NCBI GenBank assembly: GCA_036583965.1 | Contig: JAZBQD010000014.1 | Span: 41,402,990 to 41,466,989, forward strand | Direction of reading: 5' to 3' | From: Prunella strophiata | Taxonomy: Eukaryota > Chordata > Aves > Passeriformes > Prunellidae | DNA length: 64,000 nucleotides | The notes under the pieces: model-generated | Told to the model about the DNA's origin: nothing | Databases searched by the model: none | The model's input: the letters and a program-made list of their open reading frames with translations, nothing else | In this document: one piece after another, positions 39,032-50,024 of the stretch | How the letters are laid out: every line of letters begins with the position of its first letter | Numbering within the stretch: position 1 is the first letter of the stretch | Position numbers and translations under genes: made by a program

Positions 39032-39111
39032 CCTCACGCGACACGAGCGAGTAGAGCTGGAGCAGGAGAATGATTCAGCCCTTGCCAAGACTGCGAGTGA
39101 GCTAATACAAT
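39032..39111 (+). CDS. Candidate coding exon, coiled-coil-like, CpG-bearing
   Basis: Seen: acceptor TTTGACTTTACAG (AG at 39030-39031), then 80 bp, then the donor ACAAT|GTAAGC. Only one frame is open: one base completes a codon, 26 codons follow, and one base is left. The peptide includes HERVELEQENDSALAK and looks like an amphipathic helix or short coiled coil. Five CpGs fall within 60 bp (39037, 39039, 39044, 39048, 39094), in a region where CpG is rare, as happens in conserved coding sequence. Phase fits the exon candidate upstream at 2072 and downstream at 43751. I tested the stretch from memory against RabGAP/EVI5-type coils, and the resemblance is too weak to name it. A conserved non-coding element is the main alternative. 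Confidence 0.4.
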
Positions 39112-40200
39112 GTAAGCTGTACATCTGAAGAGCAGATGTGGCACTATCTAGACTCACAAATAGAAAAAGAGCTTTGTTTTTTCAGAATCCATTTTTGGAG
39201 CTGTCAAAAAGACATTATTCTCTCTATCTAAAATAGCCTTTTTCAAAACATTAACAAAACTAAGAATTCTTTGTAACCTTGGTTTTCAGACAGTTGCCAA
39301 ACTACTTTGGAAATAAAGGACAGCAGTGCATTGTGTTTCACCATAATGAAGTGTATGTTGCTACTGGGAAGAAATTTGAAAGTGGTATAATTACAACCCT
39401 AACACATTTCTTCCCTGATTTTACTTTCTGTTCATCAGTGATAGGCTTCCTAAGAATTGTTTAAATATAGAAAAAAAAAAACCAAAAACTTACGAGCTCT
39501 GAGTAGCAATAAAACTGGAATAATCTCCACTTTTATGTCCATGTGAAGTTTATCTGGCAAAACTGGACATAAGAACTTTTTAAACTAGAGATTAAAGCAT
39601 CTCTGAGAATCTCATCTGGTGCAGGCAAAAACTGAAAGAATACAAAGACCTCTTGATATTCAGACGTTGAAAGAGACGTGAATAAATATGAGAGAATAAA
39701 TATTTTATAATTTTCTTTTACTAGTCCTTTTTCTTGTGCTTGACAATTGTGTCATGTAATAACTAAATTTAGCAGAGTTTTACCACGAGAGGGCAGGAAT
39801 GCACATCGAACAGGTTTGCCACTAGCTGTTTCACCACTTCTCTGCCAGGAGGGTGACCCAATGTGCTTTCCCTCTGTTGGTATTTAGCATCTAAGCGTGT
39901 ACCCCAAGCACTTAACAACACGACAAAACTGGTTTGACCCCACAGGCTGACCTGTCATTAGTACGGCTGATTAATCCCCCTGGATGGTGGTGGAGCTCAG
40001 GGGCATGGCTGAACTGCAGCTGTGTAAGGCTCAGAGCAAAACTTGAACTCCTCACTCTGGGCTGGCAAAGGGAAACAGCTGCACCAAGGCATCCACCAGG
40101 CTCGCCAAGGCAGGCTGGATGGTTGGGAGAGGTGAATCAGCATCTGCCTTTCCTCCTCATAGTGTGGAACAGGAGCAAGAAGGAAGATCTTTAGAGACCC
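39112..40200. other. Moderately CpG-bearing unique segment
   Basis: CpGs are more frequent here than in the rest of the window (for example 39494, 39664, 39678, 39786, 39807, 39896, 39921, 39962, 40104), and GC rises between about 39930 and 40190, just before the hexanucleotide array. It contains the CTCF-like site at 39783. No exon or known repeat is identified. It may be a regulatory segment. Confidence 0.4.
39783..39797 (+). promoter_or_regulatory. CTCF-like site
   Basis: CCACGAGAGGGCAGG fits the vertebrate CTCF core (CCASYAGRKGGCRS) with one mismatch, G where Y is expected. Weaker partial look-alikes follow within 70 bp (GCCACTAG near 39819, GCCAGGAGGG near 39845). Occupancy is inference. 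Confidence 0.45.
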
Positions 40201-40356
40201 CTTATTCTTATTCTTATTCTTATTCTTATTCTTATTCTTATTCTTATTCTTATTCTTATTCTTATTCTTATTCTTATTCTTATTCTTATTCTTATTCTTA
40301 TTCTTATTCTTATTCTTATTCTTATTCTTATTCTTATTCTTATTCTTATTCTTATT
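40201..40356. repeat. (CTTATT)26 perfect hexanucleotide array
   Basis: Twenty-six head-to-tail copies of CTTATT without a single interruption, followed by GTTGTTGTT. The + strand reads as Ser-Tyr repeats and the minus strand as Asn-Lys repeats, which produces the long artificial open frames here. Perfect purity implies recent expansion. The unit differs from the vertebrate telomere hexamer. Confidence 0.97.
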
Positions 40357-40365
40357 GTTGTTGTT

Positions 40366-43300
40366 AAATATTGGCAGCACTGGCTTATTCATGAACATAA
40401 TTTTCTGTAAGGGAGACTAATTTTGATTGGACCATAACTGTAGCCAGACCTGAACAGTAGAAGACTGTACTGGACAGGATACTGTGTAGAAAAGTTCCAG
40501 ACTATTATTAAAGTGAAACAGATTTGTGTGGAAAGTCCTGGTTAACTCATAAACAATTTATAAACTGAAGCATTTAGCATAGCTTGATTAAAGGCTTAAA
40601 TTCTTGTAACTGTTTGCCAACAAAATACAGTGTTTCACTGTTTCCAAAAGCATGTTTTGGAAAAAAAAAATCTACTGTGGGGCCACTCAGAGTTATAAGA
40701 TTTTAATCAGCTAAAATTAAGCTCAGTAATTTACATGGAAATATCCTCTCTTTTCCTTGTTTTGTTGTCATGTTAAGTAGTTTCCTTTTGCAAATGGCAA
40801 AATTTTTCACCATGAAGCAAATAGTTGTGGAGCTGTGACAGTGACTGGATAAACAATATTCAATAGGAACAAAGATAAATAAATGAAAATGTAACCTCAC
40901 TCTAGTCATAACAATAGCCTTACTCAAATAATAAGAAAAAAAGATTTATAGAAGTTATTTTCCATTACTTATGGCAATTGAATTATGCTTTCACCAAGTT
41001 ACCACACCCTCTTCCAGAAAAAGAGTGCTCAACAAAATTATCAGTTGTTTAAATCTAAGGATTCTTTGTTACTTCTATCATTGGGTTAAAGAGCGTTTTC
41101 CTCAGCCTTAAAAAAGAAAAGGGCATTGCCTTCCTATTGTGTGGCTTGGCTCTCTCCTATAAGCAGCTCTTGACTTATACTTAGAGGGTTGCATACCTGC
41201 TAGGAGCTCTGTATTCTCAGTGTCATTTTACAAATCTCTGCTTCCCAGAGGTTTTCAGGAGTCCTGCCGCAACAGCGTGCTACTGGGGCAAGTAGGCAGA
41301 AAAGTAGGAAACCCTAAAAACCTCCTCATTTGATGATTTGAGATTTATTTCTTTGGGTTTTTAAATAACCAAAAATCTAACAGTGTGGCTCTTTTCAAAG
41401 GCCTGGCAATATGCAAGAGTGTTTCAGCCCAGACTAAGCAACAAAATGCCACCTGGATATTTGCTGAAAAAGGAAAGGGTGTAACTGGCTAGCAAGCAAT
41501 AATATGGAAATAGGAAAATGGCATAAGGCTAAAAAGACCCTATTTTGTTAATTTTTAGGATTAACAGTCAATCCAGGTGAGGACTTCTGCAGAAGCAATG
41601 CAATCCCTGTGCAGATGGACCATCCCATAACTTTTTCTAGTCAGACTTTGAAGCTATGAAGAATATCCTTGAAGATATCCAGTATTCATCTGCAGGAGAA
41701 TTTCCTTTTAAAGGAATGACATACAGGGTGTCTTGTCCAGTGCTTCATAAATGGAAAGCCTGTGTCATGCTTTGGTTAAAGAACAGAAGGAATTACTTTC
41801 CCTTCCTTTCTATTGTATTTGCTGTATACAAATACAGGTGGAGAGCCCAAATCTGGGTGAATCTTATGGTTTTGCTCTTGCTGCTTTAGTTCTTACTAAG
41901 GATATATAGCAAAGAAATGGTAAAAGAAAATTTAAGTTGTTGTTCTTTACTTTTCTTTTTGTTTTGTTTCCAGGAGTATACTGCAAAAGGAAATGAGAAT
42001 AGGATGATATTTCTTCTGGCATTTCCTTTTCTGTTACCTTGGAACAATGACATTTTGGACAAATTTATGAGCTTGTCTTTGAACCCTGATTCATGTAATG
42101 AATCTACTCACCTGCACATCCTCTCTGGATGTAGAAATCTCTCTTTGATTTGTCACTCAGTGTCTTTCCCATTAAGTGTGATTCTAGGGAGATCAAGTAG
42201 GATTTCACTGGATGAAAACTCCAGCAGACAATCACCAGGCAATATCTTAGACAGGGAGCAGAGCCTACAAAATACTGTCATGTCAGACAGGGCCACATAT
42301 GGCAAATGTTATTAAAATTCTCACTTGCTATTAGAGACACCAGGTGTTTCAGAGAAATTTTTGTGACAGGAGTTCCTACTCAGAATTAGTGTCTACAGGA
42401 GCCTCACCCCTACCCTCTTGCTAATCTTGTAGTGTGCAAAAGCACTCTGTGATATTGAGAAATTTAATATTTACTATGCAGGGTGCTACTCCTATAAGAG
42501 AAAATAGACTTCTTCCTAAAATTGTAGCAATTTAATTGTAGCAATTTAATTTTTTAAAGAAAAAATAAAGTACAGAAAGTATCTGAAGAATGTCTACGTC
42601 TAGCACTTTTAGGTGCTAGAAGTAGCTTAGATGCAGGCTTTTTACCTCACTTGGAAAGGTCTGGGCTAGTGCAGCTTATGGGGATACTTATAAAGTGATA
42701 GATTTAGGAAGGCTTTTAAATCCACAGGCACAGAGATGTACATTAACTTCCTCTCAGCTTCCTATCAAAGCAAAGCCTGAGCAAGCACCTCTGTTAGGAA
42801 GTTGCAACTCATGATCATGATCCATTTAAAATAACCTGAGCTGAAACATCATTGAAGAAGATGCTATTTAATCCTGCCCTCTGCTGTACAGGTGCTCAGG
42901 GGTACTCAGATCAGAGGAGGGAGTGACTAGTCCAAAACAGCCAGCACAAGGGCACTCCTCATTCAGCACTGCACCAGGCTTAGGCTCATTTACAGCTTTT
43001 ATCAACCTACAGCCTGAGAAACCTGTCAAATTGTTTTGTTCACCTTTCAGTTTAATTTTTTACTTGAATGTGTGTAACTGTAGCTTTGAAAGAATTACCT
43101 TGGTCTAAAACTTGGATTTATTATTGAATTGATTATTTAATAAACAGATGCATTTCCAAAAATATTAGCTCCTCGCATCTAAACTCAGTTTGAAGCTTTC
43201 AGATCAAAATGTTGGCAATACTTTAATTTCCTATATTATCTCACTGTTTTTCAGTAGTTCACTTATTTTTCTGAATCAAAGTTGAGCTCATGTGTTCCAG

Positions 43301-43750
43301 GGACTTAAGATCCACCATGATTTTCAGACCTTGTTCTTAAATAATTCAACTTTGTGCTTCTTTACTATGCTGATAGGAATAATTTTTCTTTTTGCAATAT
43401 AGTGTACTTATCTACTCATCTAGAATTATGAGACCTTTTAATGACTTTGCACTCAATGGTTTTAAAGAGAATATGATGTACCTAGAATTAAGCATTTGTG
43501 AAAATACAGGTACAAAGTGGATGTTCTCTATTTATTTCCCTGATATATTTTAAGAGAGAGATTTACAAGGTCTAATTTTCTTTAACAAATATTGTGGAAA
43601 ATTTTCCTTGTGATATCCTATACATTTTTCTGTCTGTAACTTCTATTTCTTTTATTTTAGTTTTTTATTGGACAGTTTGCATGGAATTTACCGACTTTAT
43701 TCCTAACATCCCTTTTAGGAGTCAAACTTTCATCTCCTCTTTCTCTTCAG
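40366..43750. other. AT-rich sequence, no gene called
   Basis: No repeat of note apart from a 14-bp duplication at 42521-42548 (ATTGTAGCAATTTA twice). The open frame 41917-42315 begins near a very good splice acceptor (AG at 41972-41973) but has no donor, and its frame does not fit the exon chain. See the rejected items. Confidence 0.5.
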
Positions 43751-43847
43751 GCACTGACACCACAGCATGTTATGTGCCCATGAAAATTACTGATGGGAAA
43801 AGGAGCTGGTACAAGTTGGATGGTGGGAGTGATCAGACAAAAGTGAG
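43751..43847 (+). CDS. Candidate coding exon of the same unidentified gene
   Basis: Seen: a strong acceptor (TCATCTCCTCTTTCTCTTCAG, AG at 43749-43750), 97 bp, and the donor GTGAG|GTAAAT. Only one frame is open. Two bases complete a codon, 31 codons follow, two bases remain. The peptide includes DGKRSWYKLDGGSDQ and is of mixed, globular character. The incoming phase fits 39032-39111 (T plus GC gives Cys), and also 36350-36521 or 37674-37715. The outgoing phase fits 45564-45623. A vague WYK-D pattern recalls the end of ubiquitin-specific proteases, but the expected histidine box is absent, so I do not assign it. There are no CpGs. A pseudo-exon cannot be excluded. Confidence 0.35.
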
Positions 43848-45563
43848 GTAAATAACAGAAGTGTGATACAAGTAGACTCTTCAGCTTTGGAAACTACAAG
43901 CTGTTAGACTGGGTCCCATATCTCATAAACTCTAATGTGAGACTACTTTATTTCTCTCTAGAAATCACCCCTCTGACAATGCACAGCAATTCTAGATACT
44001 CTGCATTGACTTTCCTGCCTTTAATTATTTAAAGAACTTCAGTTTTTCTCATTCTGATACATTTAAAAGTGCTTTTATTACAGCTCTTCTTCACTTAGCA
44101 ATCTGCTCCTCAAACTCTTTCTGTTTTGCCCTATTATGATTTAAAATTTAAGTTATCTCAAAAGGCTATTTTTTAAAAAATTATTTCTGAAAGTTCTTTT
44201 CCTCTTCTGCTTGGCGATACTGGCTCTTTTTGGTTGATCCTTTTAGATCAACCAAAACAAAATTTCCAAACAAACTAAAACAAAATTTCTAATGAGCTGG
44301 AGACTTGAACCAGTCTCCTCCTTGGTTGCACTTTAATCAGTGGAATATTTCCATGAAAAGAAATTATCATCTTCACATCACTAGGCAATAAAAACTATAA
44401 AACCAGCAGAGACTTTAATACAAAACAATGGTTAACTAATTAAAGTCCACTGTTAATTTTTGTTTGCTTATTTGTTCCTTCCTAGAAAGTCACAGCAATT
44501 TTTGCACATTTCTGTCTACAAGACTCAGTCTTTTGTTGGTTTCAGAACAAACTACAGAAAATCTCTCTATAAGCCACAAAGTCACTTGAAAGGTTCATAA
44601 AAGCTGTAAAGAGCATTTCAGGAACACAAATAGCTTGGTGTAAAAAAACACTTTTTATTATATTTAAGAGGATGTGTGTACATCCTTCAAGAAAATTTTT
44701 AGAGAATTTCAGGAAGCACTATTTTTGTATAACATACAGAAATATTTAATGAGATCTGAGTACTGCCTTTTCCAGTTATCCCAGACTAACCAGTTTCTGA
44801 GAATGGAAACTGCAAGAGTTGCTCTCTCTCCCCAGCTGTTGGGGCTTTTTTTTTTTTTCTGAAGAGTTTCTAGTTTAGGACCACACACAGGATTGCAAAG
44901 AGGTCAGCATGATGGAGATTGTAGTATTTCCAGGGTGGAATGCCAGACATTTAATAAAGACATGTTAAAAAAATTTTGAACTCAGTTTTACGGATTAGCA
45001 ATAAAAAATACCTTTTTTCATAAAAACTCAAGATCCTCAGTGCTTTATTGGAAATACCTGAGCTTTTCACTACTTTTAACATCTCCTCAGTTTTAAAAGT
45101 AAGTCATATATTTCAGCATATGTAATGTAAAATGCGTGCCAAATGTTTGCAGAATGAGTCATGGCAACATTAAAGAGACTACATCCAGAAATATGATCTT
45201 GAAACAATTCTCTCCAAATTATGTCTGTTCCCGAAAGAATAACCTCCATATACACCCTGTTTTTCCTACTGAGAACCTCACATACACAGAGCTATGGATT
45301 CTGTAGTTTAGCCTTATTTTCTCTGCATATATGGTAAGTCTACAGGCTAGACTTTTAATCAAGGAATGAAATAAAGTTAGTTATGAGTGAAGTCTGAAGC
45401 ATTTTTTTCATTTGAACATGCAGTTTGGCAAAGAGGACTGTCCAAGCTTTTCTCAGCTTCTGTGATAATGTTCAGCTTCAGACCACATGAAATATTCAAG
45501 TGCTATTATCTCATTTAACTGATACTTGGGAGTGCAGATATTTGCAAATCCCTTTCCAAACAG
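43848..45563. other. AT-rich presumed intron, nothing notable except a hairpin
   Basis: A 12-bp perfect hairpin lies at 44228-44257. A TTGGTTTCAG acceptor-like site at about 44546 is followed by a short open run to a stop and could serve as an alternative end, but nothing supports it. A T run (about 13 T) lies at 44846-44858. Confidence 0.45.
44228..44257. other. 12-bp perfect hairpin
   Basis: TTTTGGTTGATC pairs fully with GATCAACCAAAA across a 6-base loop (CTTTTA). Function unknown. Confidence 0.75.
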
Positions 45564-45623
45564 GCGGTTACAGAAACGCAGCTATCACGAAGCCTGGGTC
45601 AAGAAAGGCGATGAAATTTCTAA
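45564..45623 (+). CDS. Candidate coding exon, CpG-rich, of the same unidentified gene
   Basis: Seen: acceptor AAATCCCTTTCCAAACAG (AG at 45562-45563), 60 bp, and the donor TCTAA|GTGAGA. In the phase required by the previous candidate (one base in), it reads 19 open codons that include QKRSYHEAWVKKGDEIS, basic and then acidic, typical of real protein. Four CpGs occur in the 60 bp (GCGG, ACGC, CACGAA, GGCGAT), against near absence in the flanks. A second frame is also open, so the frame rests on the phase fit. It leaves two bases, which match the single base given by 50801. With 39032 this is the most coding-like segment of the window. The product is not recognised. Confidence 0.42.
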
Positions 45624-47239
45624 GTGAGACTTGGAATTTAAGAATCTAAAACTGAGTTCTTGAAAGCTCCTGCTTAATCTTTGGAGGTGCCCAGACTCTA
45701 TCAGCACCTCATTTCTCATCCCTGCGTTTCCTCAGATGCCTGAATTTTAGGTCTGCAAAGCCTTAAGAGTAAATCACTGTTGACATGACTGACAACAGCT
45801 TGGCTTTCTGTCTCATTTTAAGTCTCATCAACAGCAGCAAGCTTGGTTCCCCTGTTCATTTCCACTGTGTACCTCAACTTCAAAGGCATTCTCTCAGCAA
45901 ACTTGCCAGCATGAAAGGGGGAATGCAGGAGAGAGGTTAGGCTTGTAGCTGAGTAGAACAAGAAGCTTTTAATGAGACACTAAACCCTCTTTGGCTGTGG
46001 GCCTATACAGTTCACCATCAGCACTGCAGGATCTGTGATAATGCAAGAAGCTGACTCCTATTTTCTTCCCCTTGGGTAAATTCTTTAATCACATAACTAT
46101 GATTGCAGTTGCCTACAGGCTTGTCTTTCTTTTGAGTGAAAGGCTGCAGAGAGCTGGGAAGAAATATTACATCCATTACTCAGTACTGAACTGGAAGAAT
46201 GAATGAAAGAATCAGCAAAGAATAACAGAATTCACAGATAAAAAATATAGTAGAGAGGTTTATGTGACAAGGAAAATTCAGTTCAGATATTAAGAAAAAC
46301 TTCATGGAAGTGAAAACTGTGTGGAAGAACTGAAGGCTGTGGAAGTCTCTGTAAGGTACTTCTGTGTTTTTGAGAATGACAGGAATATTGCAGATTCTGA
46401 GCTGAATAACTAAGTTTAACTCCTGCACTCTTTATCTCCTGAGCAACAAAAAAATAGTGGCTTTTCCCTGCTGTGCAGCTATGTTAAACATTTTGGAAAT
46501 TTATGGATAAATATGAAGTTTAGGATCTAATTACTATTAATTAGGATTTAAGTAGTATTAAATTTTTTCTTAATTTTCTCTTATAGATCTCAAATCAAAA
46601 ATCAAAATCAAAATTGGGCAACAAAAGTCAGGACCAACACATTAATTAAATTTATATATTTAATAAAAAATTAATTTGTTGATTGATTGATTTCTCTGAA
46701 GGCATTTAAAACCAGACAAACATTCTAAAGAGTTTTAATGAAGACATAGAGTGTGTTTCTAAATAAATGTGGCACCACATTACCACAGGGGACTGCAATA
46801 CCTTAATAGACACTTGAACAATGCTCACATTATCATGCTAAACTGACCAAAAAAACCAAATTATGAAGTCCTAATATCAGACCCACTGCTCCATACACAG
46901 TGCAGTAACAAGAGCCAAGAGCTACTTGGAGGGGGAACCATTTGATGTTGTACCTTTGGCTCACAAGCTATGCAAGTCTTTGGCATGGGAAGGAGGTTTT
47001 GCTGAGTGTTGAGGAAGAGCAAAGAGGCTCAGAAGCTCAACAGTGCAGATAAAAGGCCTCCTGAGGAGACACATCTGCAGACCCAGTAGAAACCTCAGCA
47101 GATTCCAAGGCTTTTTTAATGTCTCTCCATCACGAGGCCAAAAGATGCCCTGAGGCAAACATGATGCCTTCAGTTTTAGCTTTTCATATTTTCTAGATTC
47201 TGTACTGCATTAGTATGTAACTCTGAATTTCATATAAAG
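45624..47239. other. AT-rich presumed intron, nothing recognised
   Basis: No exon, repeat or RNA gene stands out. A slightly GC-richer stretch at about 46940-47160 lies just before the LTR and has no identity that I can see. Confidence 0.45.
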
Positions 47240-47600
47240 TGCTAGCAAGTTCTCTTCACAGTTTAGTCAGACAAAACAATCTTTTCCAGCCTGAGAATCA
47301 AGGACACCATTGCAGCTTCAGGCCCAAAAGGTGTAAACAACAGCAAATTGAGGAGAGCAACCTGGGAGGATGGGACCTCATAACCTGAAGCTGTAATTGG
47401 GCAATTAACCCCAATATGTAAATGGACCAACACTTATAAAAGTGTGAAAACTCATGACCTGGTTGTCCATCTTGGGTGTAGCCTTGGCTGGGCTCTTGTA
47501 CTGCGCAAGGTGTACCCTTTAAAGACCTTTTAATAAATACCCTACTTTATTCCTTTAATACTATCTAGCCTCTGTTCCAGGTAGCCTCTCAAGGACATCA
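47240..47600 (+). mobile_element. Solo LTR of a second avian ERV family
   Basis: The 3' half is clear: an AACCTGGGAGGATGGGACCTCA-like U3 phrase, TATA box TTATAAAAG at 47434-47442, polyadenylation signal AATAAA at 47532-47537 followed by TACCCTACTTTATTCC, TAGCCTCTGTTCCAGG and the terminal AAGGACATCA ending at 47600. This order is familiar from bird ERV LTRs. The 5' boundary (near 47240) is uncertain, and no target duplication could be fixed. No primer-binding site or gag follows, so it is probably solo. It is unrelated to the LTR pair at 22977 and 55786. Confidence 0.75.
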
Positions 47601-49098
47601 AACCTAGAGTCAGGATAGAAACAAAAATAAAATTTAAAAAAAGAAAAGTTTAATCCAGGGAAGCTGCATCTACTCATGCTGTGGCAGACATGCTCAACTC
47701 TGTCCACATTTTTTGAGGGATATACTCTGGTTTTTCTTTGCACCCGATACATCTGAAAAAGAGCAGCCTCATTTTGACATGTCATGAATGCTGTGGCTGT
47801 GACTCCCTGGTCACTAGCACAGCAAAAAGTCCCAGCAAAAGCCCCCTGGTTTCCTTTGGGCACCTACTGGAATATATCACACAAGCACGTATATATATGC
47901 ACATAGTTTCACAAAATCCATCAGAAAAAAGTACTTAAAAGATCATAATTACCTTTAAAGATCTCTTCATGCTCATCTAGAAGCTGCAGAAAAATCACAT
48001 CCTGTGTACCCACACATATAAAGCATTTCAATGGCTTAGAACCAGTTTGCGTGTAAGATGTGTGCTGCTGTTGCAATACTGGGCTTCATCTCTAACAGCA
48101 ACTTTTCTCAAGTGCCTCTTCTTTCTTCTCCCCTGGTGAAATCCAGATTTGTTCCTTCTCCAATGAATTTATTTGAGAACAGTTAACATTTCCAGTTATG
48201 TAAATCCCAAATAACATATTTTTCTCACAACCCCAAGCTAAGCACTTCCCAAAAGCAGTTTGGGAAATCCATTTTTAGGACATTCAGTGTGAGTGAAAAT
48301 CAATTACACTATAACATAACTGTGCCTAAACTGTGTGCTGTAGACTACTGTTGCTTTGGCTAAGATGCAGAGTAAGCAGAGATATGCCCACTCCTGACTA
48401 AAAGCTTTGTTGAGAAAAGCCCCAGCACAGACATCACAACCTCAGCAAAGCTGCATTTTTACAGGGATAGCTCATTTACTGGGGGGATGGTGTGAATTTA
48501 TAAAGTCCAGATTTCCCTTCAGCATTGCATATTGCATTTCATACAGAGATGCTTCATCAGTAAACAAACTATGAACACTGCTGAAATATTTCTAGAGAGC
48601 TTGTGTTAGGAGGCTTGCTGTGCTCGGTCACACTAGGCCTACTTAGAAGAGTACAGCTCTGTAGTTCCTGTGTGCAGGTGCTGAAAGTTGTCACATCTAT
48701 GCTTAAGTACACCAAAATCACGGAGGAGTGGATCTTCAAAAATACTTCAGAACTCATCTCCTTTTTTAAGTGCCTCTGTTCAAGTGACAGCAATATTTTC
48801 TAAGTGATCAGCCAGCTGCAAGGGAAGCTGGCAGGTGCCAGTTGTTTGCTGGGGGTAAGTTTATGCCAGCCCAACTAAAGCAAGGCAACGCTGCTCCTTG
48901 TAAATTGCTGAGCCTGACACTGCATCCAATTTGCATCTCTCAGCAGCAGGATGGTGTTAGCATACCATAGCTCTCTTCTCACACTCCAGTTACTTATTTC
49001 TGCCCTTGAATTGCTCCTTAAAGTATGCTGGCACAGCTGCATGAGTACTGAACTGAACCTGGAAACCAGGACAAACGAAAATTAATCTTTTCAGCAAT

Positions 49099-49167
49099 CT
49101 TCCCTTTTCTCTTTCTTCTTTTCCTTTGCTTTTCTCTTTCCTTTTTTCCTTTTTCCTTTTCCTTTCA
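49099..49167. repeat. Homopyrimidine tract (CTTT-rich)
   Basis: About 70 bases of C and T with almost no purine on the + strand, loosely CTTTTC-periodic. Mirror-like polypurine/polypyrimidine tracts of this size can form triplex DNA. It continues in looser form to about 49260. Confidence 0.75.
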
Positions 49168-49609
49168 TTTTTTGACCCTTCTTTCCTCCCCACTGTCTCC
49201 TTCTCTTCCTAAATTTATCTCACTTCCTTCATTTACATCATTCATTTCCCTTCTTTTGCCAGATCAGTTTCTCATTCTAGTTTTCTTTATAATCAAAACA
49301 TTTTTAATTTACCAAAGAAGTGGTGTTAGGCTGTGATAAGAATGTTTACACCAGTTTAAGAAACAGTTGTGCTGAACCATTCCAATACTCAACAAAGTGA
49401 AACCAGCCATATCCTGTGTATATTACAATACCCACCTCCTGTAAATTGAAACCTCAATTCCAGATTTTAACAGCACTTATTCATTTGTCTGCAGTGACCT
49501 CTGCTGTAGTTCTTGAAAGGCTGATGCTTTTAAAAGCTTCAGTCTAGAACACTTTTGAAATTCCTACACTTAAGCAGGTATCATGGTACAGAATAACAGA
49601 CTAGACATG

Positions 49610-49684
49610 CCCACGTGGCTCCAGGCTCCACCCCCGTATGGTTACTGCAAAAAAATAACCCTGTCCTTGGCTGAAACCAGGACA
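49610..49684 (-). mobile_element. Possible truncated LTR end
   Basis: Read on the minus strand it starts TGTCCTGGTTTCAGCC followed by AAGGACAGGGTTAT, resembling the first bases of the avian ERV LTR type seen at 55786-56355, and then becomes unrecognisable. Only about 75 bp, so tentative. Confidence 0.4.
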
Positions 49685-49920
49685 GCATTATAGGAATTAT
49701 TGAGCAAACTGTTCAAAAACATCTACCTAATTTTTTTTACAAAGTTTCCAAGTGGTTGTGTGCTTATAACATGTCCATATAGCTGGTGACACTATTTGTT
49801 TTTCAGTGATGTGCATGTATAACCCATGTTTTAAGACATTTTGTATGTTCTTGTATGAAAAAGGCATGGTAAAATCTGTCTTCCTAACATTTTATTCTAC
49901 ATCTGTATTGATATTTATTG

Positions 49921-49985
49921 TGTGTATATATATATATAAACATCTGTATATATACATGTATATGTATATGTATATGTATATGTAC

Positions 49986-50016
<31 letters not shown>

Positions 50017-50024
50017 CATATATT
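49921..50024. repeat. (TATATG)n hexanucleotide array
   Basis: A TA-rich start is followed by TATATG units at a 6-bp period, with occasional TACATG variants. It encodes the Met-Tyr repeat of a spurious open frame. Imperfect, about 100 bp. Confidence 0.9.

Noticed and set aside
39997..40398. 133-codon minus-strand ORF and 82-codon + strand ORF across the hexamer array
   Set aside because: Both come from translating the (CTTATT)26 array (Asn-Lys or Ser-Tyr repeats). There is no independent coding sequence.
41917..42315. 132-codon ORF with an excellent splice acceptor at 41972-41973
   Set aside because: The acceptor (TTTTGTTTTGTTTCCAG) is striking, but no donor follows, the frame does not match the leftover base of 39032-39111, and the product is unrecognised. 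It might be a terminal exon of some transcript, but I cannot support it.
48603..48803. ORF with a protein-like stretch after a GTGTGCAG acceptor
   Set aside because: The pyrimidine tract is poor, there is no good donor, and the phase does not fit the neighbouring exon candidates.
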